DNA of 64,000 nt from Batillaria attramentaria. Lineage: Eukaryota > Mollusca > Gastropoda > Batillariidae. The notes below the pieces were generated by a model. The model made no database searches. It had not been told where the DNA came from and worked only from the letters and a program-made list of their open reading frames with translations. The DNA lies in contig JACVVK020000494.1 in the NCBI GenBank assembly GCA_018292915.2, forward strand, positions 145,001 to 209,000, read 5' to 3'. Positions 42,172 to 59,000 of this stretch are shown one piece after another (positions within the stretch are counted from its first letter, which is position 1; each line of letters starts with the position of its first letter). Made by a program: the position numbers and the translations under genes.

Positions 42172-45060
42172 AATTTTGTCTTCTGTGCAAAGATCAAATT
42201 GTGCAACTTGGCCTAAGCTGACTCGGCCATTAACAAAAATGGATATGATAATCACAATGCTCGATAATCATTTCTAAATATAACCCAACTTAACTGGCAA
42301 TTCATCATTTGATGTGATACGAGTCTGATATCAGTTCTTGTGATAAGCATTTCAGTCTGCTGTAAAGTTTATTTGATCATTTTGCTGGTGTAATCTTTGT
42401 AAAGGCAATCGTGAACTGTGTTCTTTCAACATAATTCTTACTTTGCCAAAATTGTCGGGTCACAAGTTTATCTTTGTGTCCAGTTTATATCTGCTGCGCT
42501 AATGGTTATAAGTATTCTTCATTTGTGAGCAAATAATCCATGTAAGGGACCAAAACAGTTATGTGATTTATGCATGTTGGTGATACGTAATTAATCACAC
42601 AGGGCAGATTGGAATCAAGGCAATTTTGATTTATGGAGAGTTGTTCCCATGGAGTTGAATGAAGTTGTGGTGAGAAGGTAAATGACAGATTTTTTGAAAG
42701 ACCTGAAAAGGGCCTTTGATGCTGCAGGGGAGATAACTGTGTAAGGGAACATGATCTTAGACCTACAGATGTGTTGACAAGAGATTCACAAACCTGCTTC
42801 ACTAATTTAACTGCATTTTATGGTTTTGGGGACAAGAACTCAACACTTAATTGGTTCGAGCTGATCTCCTGCAGTTAGAGTGAAGAACATGAAAGCAGTC
42901 TCTGTCCCATTCTTCTATGCAGAGTCAGCCACAACTGTACTGCCTCAAGCTGGCTGTCTGGCCCAATGCAGCACATACATTCTGTGATCTCTCACCCTGA
43001 AATGCTGTCCGCAGCAGTCAGATCACTCCTTTGTTTTGCTCAAATGGAGTGTCTTAGAGAGCGGCAATATGATTCAGTTACACCAGTAAAATGCCTGTGA
43101 CTGGTGTAGCAAGAGATTTTACCTGGGCCCTGAACTGTATTTGGGTCTAGTATTGGCAGAGTGAAAGAGTCAAAACTGGAGTTGTCGTGCGGAATGTCTC
43201 TTCTTTGGTGACCTATGTATCCATGCAGTTTGGAGTCTGACATTCCACTGTGGGATTTTTAATTTTATTTATTTATTTTTTAAAAGATCTAGTTACAATG
43301 CTGTTTACTGCGCAATAAATGCAAGGGAAAGTGGACCAAATTTCAGCACGTATGTAACAGTATACATGTACCATGCCCAGGGATTTCCCCTTCTTCCAGT
43401 TCTCTACTCTCATCATCCATCTTGTGAGAGCTTGTGTGTAGTGTGAGATGTCATTCTATAATATATATATTCTATATATTATAAATCGAGTTTGCTTACT
43501 TATTTATTTTGAGGTGCTTATGCAAAAGCGACAAATCATTTACTGAGCTTCCAGTCTCCGTACCAGGGCAGGGCAATAGGTTACTGGCACTGCATAACTT
43601 GCTTGGAACAAATCGGGTTAACGCATGTGTGGTCAAAATCACTTCCATTGCATCAAGCAGTCAAATCAGTGACAGCATTTACCGGCAGTTACAGAATTTT
43701 ACTGGTTGAAATGTAGAAATCGCAGATGAGAAACTTGCTATCGGTATGACCTACTGGTTGATCCTCAAGCTTCACTGGATCTTCCCTTTATCTCCATGCC
43801 ACTCATGCCATTCGTTTACACTGTCATGTGGTGATTTTGTAGTGATTACTGTCACAGTGTGTGTTTGGAAAAGACATGTTCTACCGAGTACCAAGACAGT
43901 GCGGATAATTGTTTGCCAATTAATGTAGCCTGTTGTTTGTGGCGCTTGATTGACATACGTTCTGATGAGCAGCCTACAGATTTGGTTTTGCTTATTTGCA
44001 CCGTTGCGATACAGGTATTGAAGAAAAAAACCAAATCGCATTGCAAATCCTGCAATTCTTGCACATTTTCTTTAAAAAAAGAAAAGAAAAAAATCTGCAT
44101 AGTTTTCACATGTCAAAGTCTCAGTAATTTCATGACTTGCGCTTTCCACAGTGTATAATTCTTCATTGCAATTCAGGATAGGCTATAATCACCCACCAAG
44201 CTGTGTTTCTCTCACCAAACCTTTTCCCGTTTATTCCTGCAAGCATTGACATCATATTTCACAGCTCGCTGTGGACTAAACCAATGCATATAATGATGAT
44301 TGACACACCATGTACTTCGCCACTGATCCACCAGTTTAGCTGACAAGGAGGAAATTAAAACTTCATTTTTTGTTTTTGTTGTTTGTTAGTGCTTTGCCCT
44401 ACATTAAAAGGTGCCATAATTGTTTTGATTAAAATGCATATACTTGTGTGCCTGTTTTCTCATTTTTTTGTGAAAGTGATTATAATAACGATCAAATGTG
44501 AGAATGGCATGATCTAAAATAAACTAGTGTCCAAAAGAAACGATACCAAGGGTTGGCAAGGACATACAATAAAAGCAGAACAATACAGAAATTTCAGAGT
44601 GGTATATTTCATTAGCAAATGTTTCCGGTATTCCCGAGCGCAGACGCTGTATTTGGGACGTGGGATACGTAAACCTATGTTTTTAGGCCTCGGGGATCGC
44701 TTTGCACAAAAACATTCTGACAACAGTTTGGTATCGTTTCTTTTGGACACTAGTTTTCATGAAACAAAACAGTCACATGTAACTCGCAAACATGCCCCTT
44801 GATAAACCTCCAGTCAAATGTATGCACCATATTGTTGTGTCAGTCATGTTTTGGGTTTGTGAAATTGGTCTACTGTACATTTTGCAGCCCAGTGCTAATA
44901 AGAACAGCTTAGTTTACGTTTGGTTGAGGGTGTCATGTGGGGTTTGATGTCTGCCTGATATTTCCATTTGATTGGGTTCCGTTTGTCTTGTGTGTAATCC
45001 ACTCAGTAAGAATGTCTTGCTATCCTGCATTTGTATGAGTGGTTGCATTTAAAAAATAAA
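42172..45060 (+). other. Probable RUNDC3 3' UTR and downstream sequence
   Basis: No further exon is found. Candidate poly(A) signals AATAAA occur at 43314-43319 and 45055-45060. An AT palindrome lies at about 43458-43485 and a TIR element at 44521-44756. Confidence 0.45.
44521..44756. mobile_element. 236-bp TIR element (MITE) with 29-bp perfect arms
   Basis: The first 29 bases (AAACTAGTGTCCAAAAGAAA, then CGATACCAA) recur exactly inverted at 44728-44756. The interior is non-coding. The superfamily is not assigned because no target duplication is clear. Confidence 0.85.
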
Positions 45061-45172
45061 ATGACCTTCACTTTGAGTGGGTGGATGTTGGTTTGTATTG
45101 TATGAATGTGTATTCATGCATCCACCACCACCACCACCACCAATGCAGCACCAAGGGCATCCCGCCTCCCAC

Positions 45173-45208
<36 letters not shown>

Positions 45209-48200
45209 TTCAGAAGTCAAAACATGCCTCAGCAACTGCATATAAATTATTACCTTCTGAGTAGCATATAAATTGTAAACACAAAATAACAAAACAAAGG
45301 CTTCCCTATCTGTAGACCCCCCCCCCCAAAAAAAAAAACCCCAAAAAAACAAACAAACAAAAAAAACCAACAACAAGCAAAAAAAAAAAAAACCCAAGAA
45401 AAAAAAAACACTAAATAAAATATCTGTACCAAAAAAAAAAAAAAAAAAAAAAATCGCCTTGGCATTTTTGCTAGATATTCAGCTAATTCTGCTAATTCTG
45501 AACTGTTCTTTCTTGAGTTTTTCCTTTGCATTTGAGACAAATATGTATATGAGAAAAACTGTGCTTCAAAACACAAAAGAAGTGCAAATGTCCAAACTAA
45601 ACAGCGGAGAAAAATTCACTGCATATAAAATGTAGGAAATACCACAGCTGATAAAAAATGTACGCTAGCAAAAACAGCCAAATAAATAAATGAGCAGGCA
45701 AAATGTGCTTTGTGTTAGATATGTATGTATAAAATTTCTGGAAAAGTAAAACCCAGACCAATACTGAGCGATGTATTTTGTAGTGAGCATCATTATGAAA
45801 GCAACAATACACCAAAGATCAACGAAATACAAAACAAAAGGAACAAAAGAAAAAAAAAAAGATTATGAGAATTTTTGGACTAAGTGTCAGAAACATTCAC
45901 AAAGTACAACCTTTGCAACAACAACGACAAAAAAAAGAATCGTGCAACACCACAATAGTCATGGCAAGAAACTGAGGATGACAAAAGTTACTGGGGTACT
46001 TTCTAGGGTGGAAAACCTGAGCATTTACTAAAAAAGGAACTAACTGTCTGATCAGTATTGATCTACATGTACTTTGACTAACTGTCATAAACTAGAATGG
46101 CTGAATGTTAGACAAGCAGCATGTGCCCAAAATTGGCAAAAACAGAGTTCCATACAACAACGAACAATTTTATTGTACTTACTTACAGCAATAGTTTAAA
46201 CAGTTATGGTAGAATGAACATGAACTGAAAAAAAAACAAAAAACTTGCTGACCATATATTTGTGTCAAGTTACCGAAGGACAAAGGCAAGTACCATGATA
46301 ACAATTTATTTGTAAATTAGAACAGGATAAATACATGTAGGAAAAAACATAAAGTCAATTCCTCGACTGTCATGACTTTAGTGTGATGCTCAAAACTGGC
46401 AAAAGGCAATCTGCACATGCATGTAGTACATGTAGTAGTATGACAGATGGAATTCCAAACAACGATCTGTTCCCACAATTCTGTAGTATTCAGCTGGAAA
46501 TCTTGCACCGACCACATATCTTTGGGGTACATTGCAAAGTTATCTGTAGCATTTTCAAAATATTTATTAGCAACAGATGTATTTGAGATATTTTACAGTG
46601 ATCAAAAGAGGTAAATAAAATGCATGGACATTTGTATCAACATAATAAACCAAAACTGAATTTGTGCCAAAAAAAAAAAATTAATAAATAAATAAACCCC
46701 AATATATAAAAATAAAAATAAATTTTAAAAACTGTGGTTCATTTCATACAGAACTGAACTGAAATTGAATACAAAGGACTGAACATATGCCACAAGTATC
46801 TATAGCAGCTATGTCCAAATTTGGTGATTTTGATTCAAGAGGTCCTGCAGATCAACCAAGCATAATAAAAGCAATGCCACAAAACACATTAGTTTTCCTG
46901 AACAAAGATGTAATGTTCTTCAACCAACAAAAGAAGAAATAAAGAATTTTCAAAAGCATTATGAAGTCTAGATGCTCTTTACAATTTAAAAGGCTGGGTA
47001 AATGTGTCAAAATACACCCACTGCACTCATTTTCTGTCTCGGGAAACCTGAGCTTCTACATGTAGTTTGATTCTGGTTTTTAATAATAATAAAGAGTATT
47101 GTATAAGCGCTTTACCCAATTTCATGAATCCGCTCAAAGCGCCGCGAACTGAACCCAACACGCACGCTCATGTGAATCACATGCATTCTCTCACACACTG
47201 GACGTAAACGTAAACACATTACAATCACGTGGTGCGAAGGGTCAGCTCAGCTATTTAAATTTCGGAATTTAAAATTGCATTTATTTTTCAGATTTGGTGG
47301 GCTGAACATTTCCAAAGCAGAGGGGGAAGGAAGCCGGAGTACCCGGAGAGAACCCCTGATAATCGGCCTGAATGAACGGTGCCACATATGAGAAGGAAAA
47401 ATTCTTTGCCCTGAGCAGGGCTTGAACTCTTGACCTCTCGCATTGGTGACAAGTCTCTTAACCACTAGACCACCGACCGGCCCATGAAGATATCCGAATT
47501 TTACTGAAATAAACTTTACATACCAATAACATTGTCCAAGTGGATTATATGCGAATTCTGGATAATGTTTAAACAAAAGTAGCAAAAAAATTACCAGGGA
47601 ACAAACTGCTTAAGTACCACAGATGGTCTGAAGAAGCAGCAATCAGTCATACAGTGTCTATATATCATGAAAAAAAATGAAAATAATGCAAATGGATTTT
47701 AAGTATCCCTCGACCATCAACAATCAGTCTGAATGAGGATATAAGCATTGCCTACAAATTGTTTAGCATTGCCTACAAATCACATGCCAATATAAGCAAC
47801 AATGAGAAATGTGGATGATTTGAAAATAGCGCATCCTCTCTCTCTCTCTCTCTGACATGTATTGTACAAACTGAGCTTGTAAACATGTTTTAAGTCCATA
47901 AGATTTGATCTGGCCGAGTCTATGTTTCACAAGTAATGGACTGCTGAATGCTGTTCACACACACTAATACATGTATGTCTGCAAGAAATTGCATCAATTC
48001 TCATAGTGTAATCCCTCCTGTGTTATGTGCATGTCTACTGGTACATTGGAATAAAATAAATGTGAGAAGTGCATCGGTGATGGTCAAACCATCTTGTGCC
48101 AAGTCTATAATCCAGGCCACGTATAATGTATAATGGCAAAAGCCTCCTTTCTGCCTGATTCTGAGTGATTCTGAGTTCTACTCACCAGTATCTTCACTCC

Positions 48201-49826
48201 TCAGCACATTTGACACTGGATAGTACCCATAATTTGCTTTCAGCCTACATGTATGAACAGACCAAATGTCCAGTACTGATCGATATTCCTGTTTTAACTT
48301 TTTTTATTCCTCAATACGGGCTTATGAGGATATAGAATAAAAACACAGAACTTTTGCCTGCTGTCTGCATTAGGAACCCAGCATGTGTGCCTTACTCGCA
48401 ACCACACAAAGGCCTTTCTGTTCTATCAATCAAACTCCCCAATTAAAAAAAATATTCCAGAACAGAAAAGAGCTGTAAGATTCACGATACACTGAACAAT
48501 GCACAGTAACAGCCTGTATTTCACAGGCATGCAAAAATGGCAGTGAAAGTAAACATGCAGTTGGCATGATTACAATATCGTTTCATTGAGCTTTACTTGA
48601 ACCCCTTGTGTAGCCAAAGCAAGCACAAAAATAGTGGTATAGAGCTGAAACACGTTAGAACAGCTGAAGGCTGGCATTTTTGACTGACCTAAACTTGTGA
48701 CATGTTATTCTTTTCACTGGCCAGTGAGTCTTTCTCATGCTCATCTGTTATTTGCATGAAAGTTAACTCATTCGTGATGGGCACCTTTGATCAAGGGTTC
48801 AGGCATGCATCGCCCACATAAACACTTGTTCATCAAAATTGATTTCTCATTCCATTTTTCATTAAATACACAATTGTGTGCGTCTTCAACGAAGCTGAAT
48901 TGCTAGAGAGGTTAGTTGTCATGTAATTAGTTTACTCCAGTTTCATGGCAGCAAGCCCAGGCCAACACAGTGGTAAGGCAACGGCAGCTTCAGTCACAAT
49001 AGAGTTAAAGGAACATGCATCTTCCAAGATACATGCATCTCGGCCCACAGATCATTCTGATCTGTTGGTAGTGTCTAAAAACACACACTGTACCACGCCG
49101 ACACATGCACTAAGCCAACAAAAGGCTCAATGTGACAAGAACAGCAGACATCTGCCGAAAACCTGCGGTCACTCGCTGAGAAAAAGAGCTACAGCTAGTC
49201 TGGACTTGAACCTCAGACAGCCTCTGATGGCAGCAAATTGCATTCTGCTTATAACCACTATTTTAAGCATAAAGGCGTATTCGCAAGCGTGACTGTTCCA
49301 AAACAGAAGTCGTGTGCTGTACTGGGAAGACGAGTAATCTTGAAATATGATGGGAGGACCACGTTTGAGAAAATCTGCAAAAACTGATGTAGAGTCAGTA
49401 GAGTCAGTTTAAGTGATTTTGACATTTTTGCATTTTCATGCCCTTAAACAATACAACTTCTGGGAAGGTTTCAAAGCTGTGAATAACTTAAAAGTATACA
49501 AAAAATAGCATTTACCGTTACTACCACCATGTCATATTGCCACAGTATCACACCTGGTCACACTTTTACCAGCCTTTTTTCTCAAAATGGCCGCTTTTCT
49601 ATAGCAAATTTTCAGCAAACATATTTTAGGCCTACACAGCTACAGAAATTTTTTTTTTTTGTGTGCCAGAAGGAAGCTTGTTTTCTGCACTTTGCATTCA
49701 CACCAATTACTCAAAATGCACAAAACCACCCCTTTGTCCCCTTTTGTGGGATCCCTTGACAAATCTGCATGTTTAACACATGAACTAGACCCAGGGGTGC
49801 GAGCAAAACAGTGGTTCACAACAGGT
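45061..49826. other. Convergent intergenic region / UPP 3' UTR
   Basis: It contains (CT)n-(CA)n at about 45171-45208, long A-rich tracts at 45327-45452, and a full SINE B at 47084-47483. No coding exon with splice support is seen. Several minus-strand AATAAA signals exist, so the UPP 3' end cannot be fixed. Confidence 0.4.
47084..47483 (-). mobile_element. SINE family B, full-length copy
   Basis: The minus-strand head GGTGGTCTAGTGGTTAAGAG and box B-like AGTTCAAGCCCTG are followed by the common body. The (ATT)n tail is at the left end. About 85-90% alike by eye to the copies at 39843 and 56507. Confidence 0.9.
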
Positions 49827-54608
<4,782 letters not shown>

Positions 54609-55180
54609 GTTGGTGCTGGCACGTGCAGCAAACCTCGAGTTATTGAAGTAATTAGTTTACAATTAATGTCAAAGTTCGAATGTCACATTCACAGGTCGCG
54701 TTGACTTCCGACACAAGGATGCGCAGCAGTGTCCGCGACCTCCTTGGCACGTTGAAACTGAAAGTAAGATGAAAGCCCTACAATCTCACCAGCGTAACTC
54801 TAAAAGCAGTTCTTGAGCGATCATACAGGTAAAGTGGTCGTGGCTAATTAACATAGATATACCCGGATCTGACCGGTCCACAACGGAAGAATAGCCCGAA
54901 TTTCTTTCTGGGGGACCAATCAAACAAAATCAAGGTCAAGGTTGCTTCCAAGGGCTCTCAAGGTGGTGCCCCGGGTGTCATCAAAATTCTTTCTTTACAA
55001 GGCAGAGTAGCTCCCAAACCCAGCTTGATGAGTTAGTGTTAGTTTATATGAAATAATGGCCAGAGACTTTCTATCAAGTTTCGCTTTCTAATGATATTCT
55101 AGTTGATACTCTTTTTATAGAACGGGGGAATCCCTGACATTCTATTACGTCATGTGTAATAACTTCCGGTGCCATCCAAA
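54609..55180. promoter_or_regulatory. Bidirectional UPP / TMEM245 promoter
   Basis: Only 572 bases separate the two start codons. Near TMEM245 lie TTACGTCA (CRE/ATF-like, about 55145-55152), ACTTCCGGT (ETS-like, about 55162-55170) and CCAAAATGGCG (YY1-like) overlapping its ATG. All three motifs are common in compact TATA-less animal promoters. Motif calls are by eye. Confidence 0.55.
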
Positions 55181-55979
55181 ATGGCGTCCCCTTCGCTGGA
55201 ATATCTCAACAACGTCTGGCAGTATGTCCCGCAAGGCCACGAAAAGCCTTTGAAGCAAGCTTTCTACAATACAATCGCTAATATTTTCGTTCTTCTTGCT
55301 GCTGCAGCCGTAATCGCCGTTTATTTCGTCTTCTCTCCTTTCTTGCGGCCGTTATGCTGGGCGCTTTTGTGTGGGACGTTTCTCTACCCGTTCAAACGAT
55401 CTTTGACAGATGGCCTGCGGGGATGGCTGAAGGGGCTGTCGTCATCTGGCACCCCTTTCTTTCTCGGGCTGGTCATCCTCCCAGTTCAGGTCGTCACCTC
55501 CACGTCAGATAAGCTGAGCGATGCCATCTGGAGCAACCTTGGAGTGATCGTAGCGGTTCTTGCAGGGCTGTTTTCCTTGCAGCTGTTTTATCACTTCGGG
55601 CCGCTCTACAAGCTGTTCCGTGCGATACTCGCCATCCTGAACTTTGTCTATGATTTTCTAGACTACTTCTCCACACTTTGGGTTAGTGTTGTTTATGTTT
55701 ATGACCGCGCATGCAGTTATGCACTCTTGCATTTTGGGGAAAATGTGTGTGTGGGTGGGGGGGGGGGGGGGGGGGGAGTAATGACGGTACCACTTGCAAC
55801 TCATATCGATACAAGAGCATTGTGTTACTTTTAACACATCCAGCATTAGCATGCGCGTCCATTGTTCAACCATTTAGAGACTATCATAACATAATTATCT
55901 GTCATAGGGTACATAAAACATTATTGCATTATTATTATATTAATGCACAGGGGAGGGGACAGGTTATTCATGTGTTTCC

Positions 55980-56033
<54 letters not shown>

Positions 56034-59000
56034 CCAGTACATCATAGTCTGCAGTGAGCTAATTCTTTTACAGGTATGGACTTTAGTGATCGCATACGTG
56101 CTGGTGGTGGCAGTGTACTGGCGTGCGGAATCTCGGCGTACTTTGTCATTCTTGGCAGTACCGGTGTGGATCGGCGTTGTTCTGCATATCGCTGCAGCTG
56201 CCGGCCCCCTGCGAGTGCCTCTTCTTATCGCCATGGTTGCACTGATGGTAGTTGGCTTCTTTGCTGAGGTGAAAGCCAAGAAACAGCCAGCCGTTGAAGG
56301 TACTAGTTCTGTGTTGGGGTTGGTTACAGTTCTTGTTGCTGTTGTTGCTCTGTAGTGTTTCACTGCCGGTAGTTACTAACTGTCACTATGTGATAGCTTA
56401 CTGATAATCAGATATTGCTGCAATTCCTTTCTGTCGTGATTGATAAATAATAGGCATAGACCAGCATCCTGAACACATTTTATTTCACTTCAGTTACATA
56501 CACATTGGGCGGTCAGTGGTCTAGTGGTTAAGTTTATTAAGAGACTTGTCACCAATGCAAGAGGTCAGGGGTTCGAGTCCCTCTCAGGGCAAAGAATTTT
56601 TCCTTTTCCTATGTGGCACCGTTCATTCGGGCCAATCGTCAGGGGTTCTAGCTAGGTACTCCGGCTTCCTCCCCCTCTGCTTTGGAAATGTTCAGCCCAC
56701 CAAATTGAAAAATAAATGCAATTCTGAATTCCGAAATTTAAACAGCTGAACTGACCCTTTGCACCACGTGATTGTAATGTGTTTATGTCCAGTGTGAGAG
56801 AATGCGTGTGATTCACGTGAGCGTGTGTGTTGGGTTCAGTTCATGACGCTTTGAGCCAATTTATGAAATTGGGTAAAGCGCCTATACAATGCTCATTATT
56901 ATTATTGCTATTAAAGTATTATTATTATTACAATTCCCAAACCACTTGCGCACACACAAATCAGCTATTGTGGCCTATCAGTTATACACCTCTTCATTAA
57001 AAAAAGAAAGAAAGCAAACCTTATATATGCACATATATATGATAACCCAAATGCCTGCAGCTTTTTTGCGGTTTTGCGTTCTTGCTTCTTCCCCCCCCCC
57101 CCCCTTTTTTGGGGGGGGTCGGGGGGAGTCTCATTTTTATGTTTTTATACTTTCTGTCTTTTTTGTTGAACACTTTAATCTTCTTTCTCAGGTGAGAATG
57201 ACAAAGAATCACCCACAGAGTCGTCCTCCTGGAGTCTGTTTGGCTGGTTCAAGGGATCGATGCCGTCTGATACCAAGAACACTGAGGGTAATGGTGAAGG
57301 TCGTGAGCAGGCAGGAGCAAGCGTGGGAGGTACCGGTACAGCAGTTCTGGAGACCGGGCCAGTCATGACTCCAGTCAAGCGGGCAACGTCAGATACCGCT
57401 CCGCCTACAACAGTCGGCAGTCAGGGTTCAAAACCAACAACACTCAAGGTTCCCCAACCCAACACTGTGAGTGTGAGTGGGTGGTTGTGTGTACGCTCCT
57501 TGAAAGGGAAGCATATATGGGCATGGCTCAGAAATGGCGTAGAACGCCCGATCGTTGCACTAGCAGACTTTGAGTGGAAATAAAAATACCTTAGAATGGT
57601 AATTTTTTTAATGTAAGGGCACCAGTGTTTAGCAGATGTATGAAACTCTGGCTCCTAAACTTTTCTCGTCGGAATATTGTAAATAAATCGGTGCAATTGC
57701 ACTTTTCCCGCATTTTCGGCGTCGCCGCTGAGTGCGATTTTTGTGACACGGTTTTTGGTCCTTCACAGTGATCAAAAATAACTTCAAAAAGAAAGTGCCC
57801 ACCGCTTGATAATCCAGTACAGTAAACTTGGAAGTGGTCCGTAGTCGGTTCCAAAACTTTCATTTTGAAATTTACCGCTTACTATGCGAGCCACGTTGGA
57901 TTTTCGTGACCAGGAATGTACGTCAGCCATTGCAGTAAAAATAGCCGCGGCGGAATAATCGTTACCGGCCGGAAATAATAAACACAACAACAACAAAAAG
58001 TTGTGCATTTTGTATTAAACTCACGCCAGTTTTTAACCATAAAGCGATAGCATTCGTCAGATACTCATACCGTCGAAAATATGCGATATCGGTCGCGCTC
58101 CGAGTTTTGTTGTGAACGGCGTGTTACGTACTACTTTTTTACTTGCGCAGTGGCGCGAATCGGCTGACTTTCGTTTCGCTCGCAGCACCATGTGCGATTC
58201 ATTCTGGCCAAATTTGTCTTTGTGTGGAATCGGGAAACAGAATGTCGAAGAACAACGAAGAAAATGAAGGTAAGTTTTTGTTGTCAGTCCTGATCTGCTT
58301 GTTATGTACTTCGCAACAGCGTTTTTGACCTGATGTTTCTTCAATTATAGCTTCTGTGCAATGTAGTTCACTGATCAAGACGAAAGCAATCTTTGGAAAA
58401 ATGTTTCGCCGAGACATCACTCCGTGTTTCCACAGTTTTCATAGTGCGTATCTACAAGAAAAAAACATTTTATTGGACTGTCTGAGATGTTTTTGTAGTC
58501 AAGATAACGTACAAAGCGCATTAACAGTTCTGTGAAAAATTACAGAATCTAGGGCGGCGGGCTTGCGAAATAATTACGTTTGAAGTCAAATCGCTTGAAT
58601 TTTACGGAACTCCATTTAGGTGATTGCAAAATTTAGACTCCAATAATGGTGTCCGTTATCTCACAACAAAGAGTTGTACTCGTTTTCAGGCTTTCATGTT
58701 TACAGGTAGAGAAATAGCCCAGAATTGTGAAAGACATGAATTTGTTCACGTCTCACTCATTAATAGTTGCAAGGGATCATGTCCGATTGTGTTCACTATT
58801 ATTGTGCGTGGTCAAGAATATATCGGCTGTAATGGTCAAAGTTTGTAACTTCACTACAAATCTGTGGCTAACGCCTCATCATCAGCGTTGTGATGTTATG
58901 AACGTCGCATCAAACTATCAACTACGTTTCTACAGGTGAAATGCCTTTATGTGAGAGCACGACTGCTGCAGTTTTGGACAGTTTTGAAGAGGAGGAACTG

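Noticed and set aside
43458..43490. AT palindrome near the RUNDC3 3' end
   Set aside because: Pure TA-rich low complexity. Palindromes of this kind are expected by chance.
48945..49292. 115-codon plus-strand frame
   Set aside because: No recognisable domain or splice context. It sits in the downstream region of UPP on the opposite strand.
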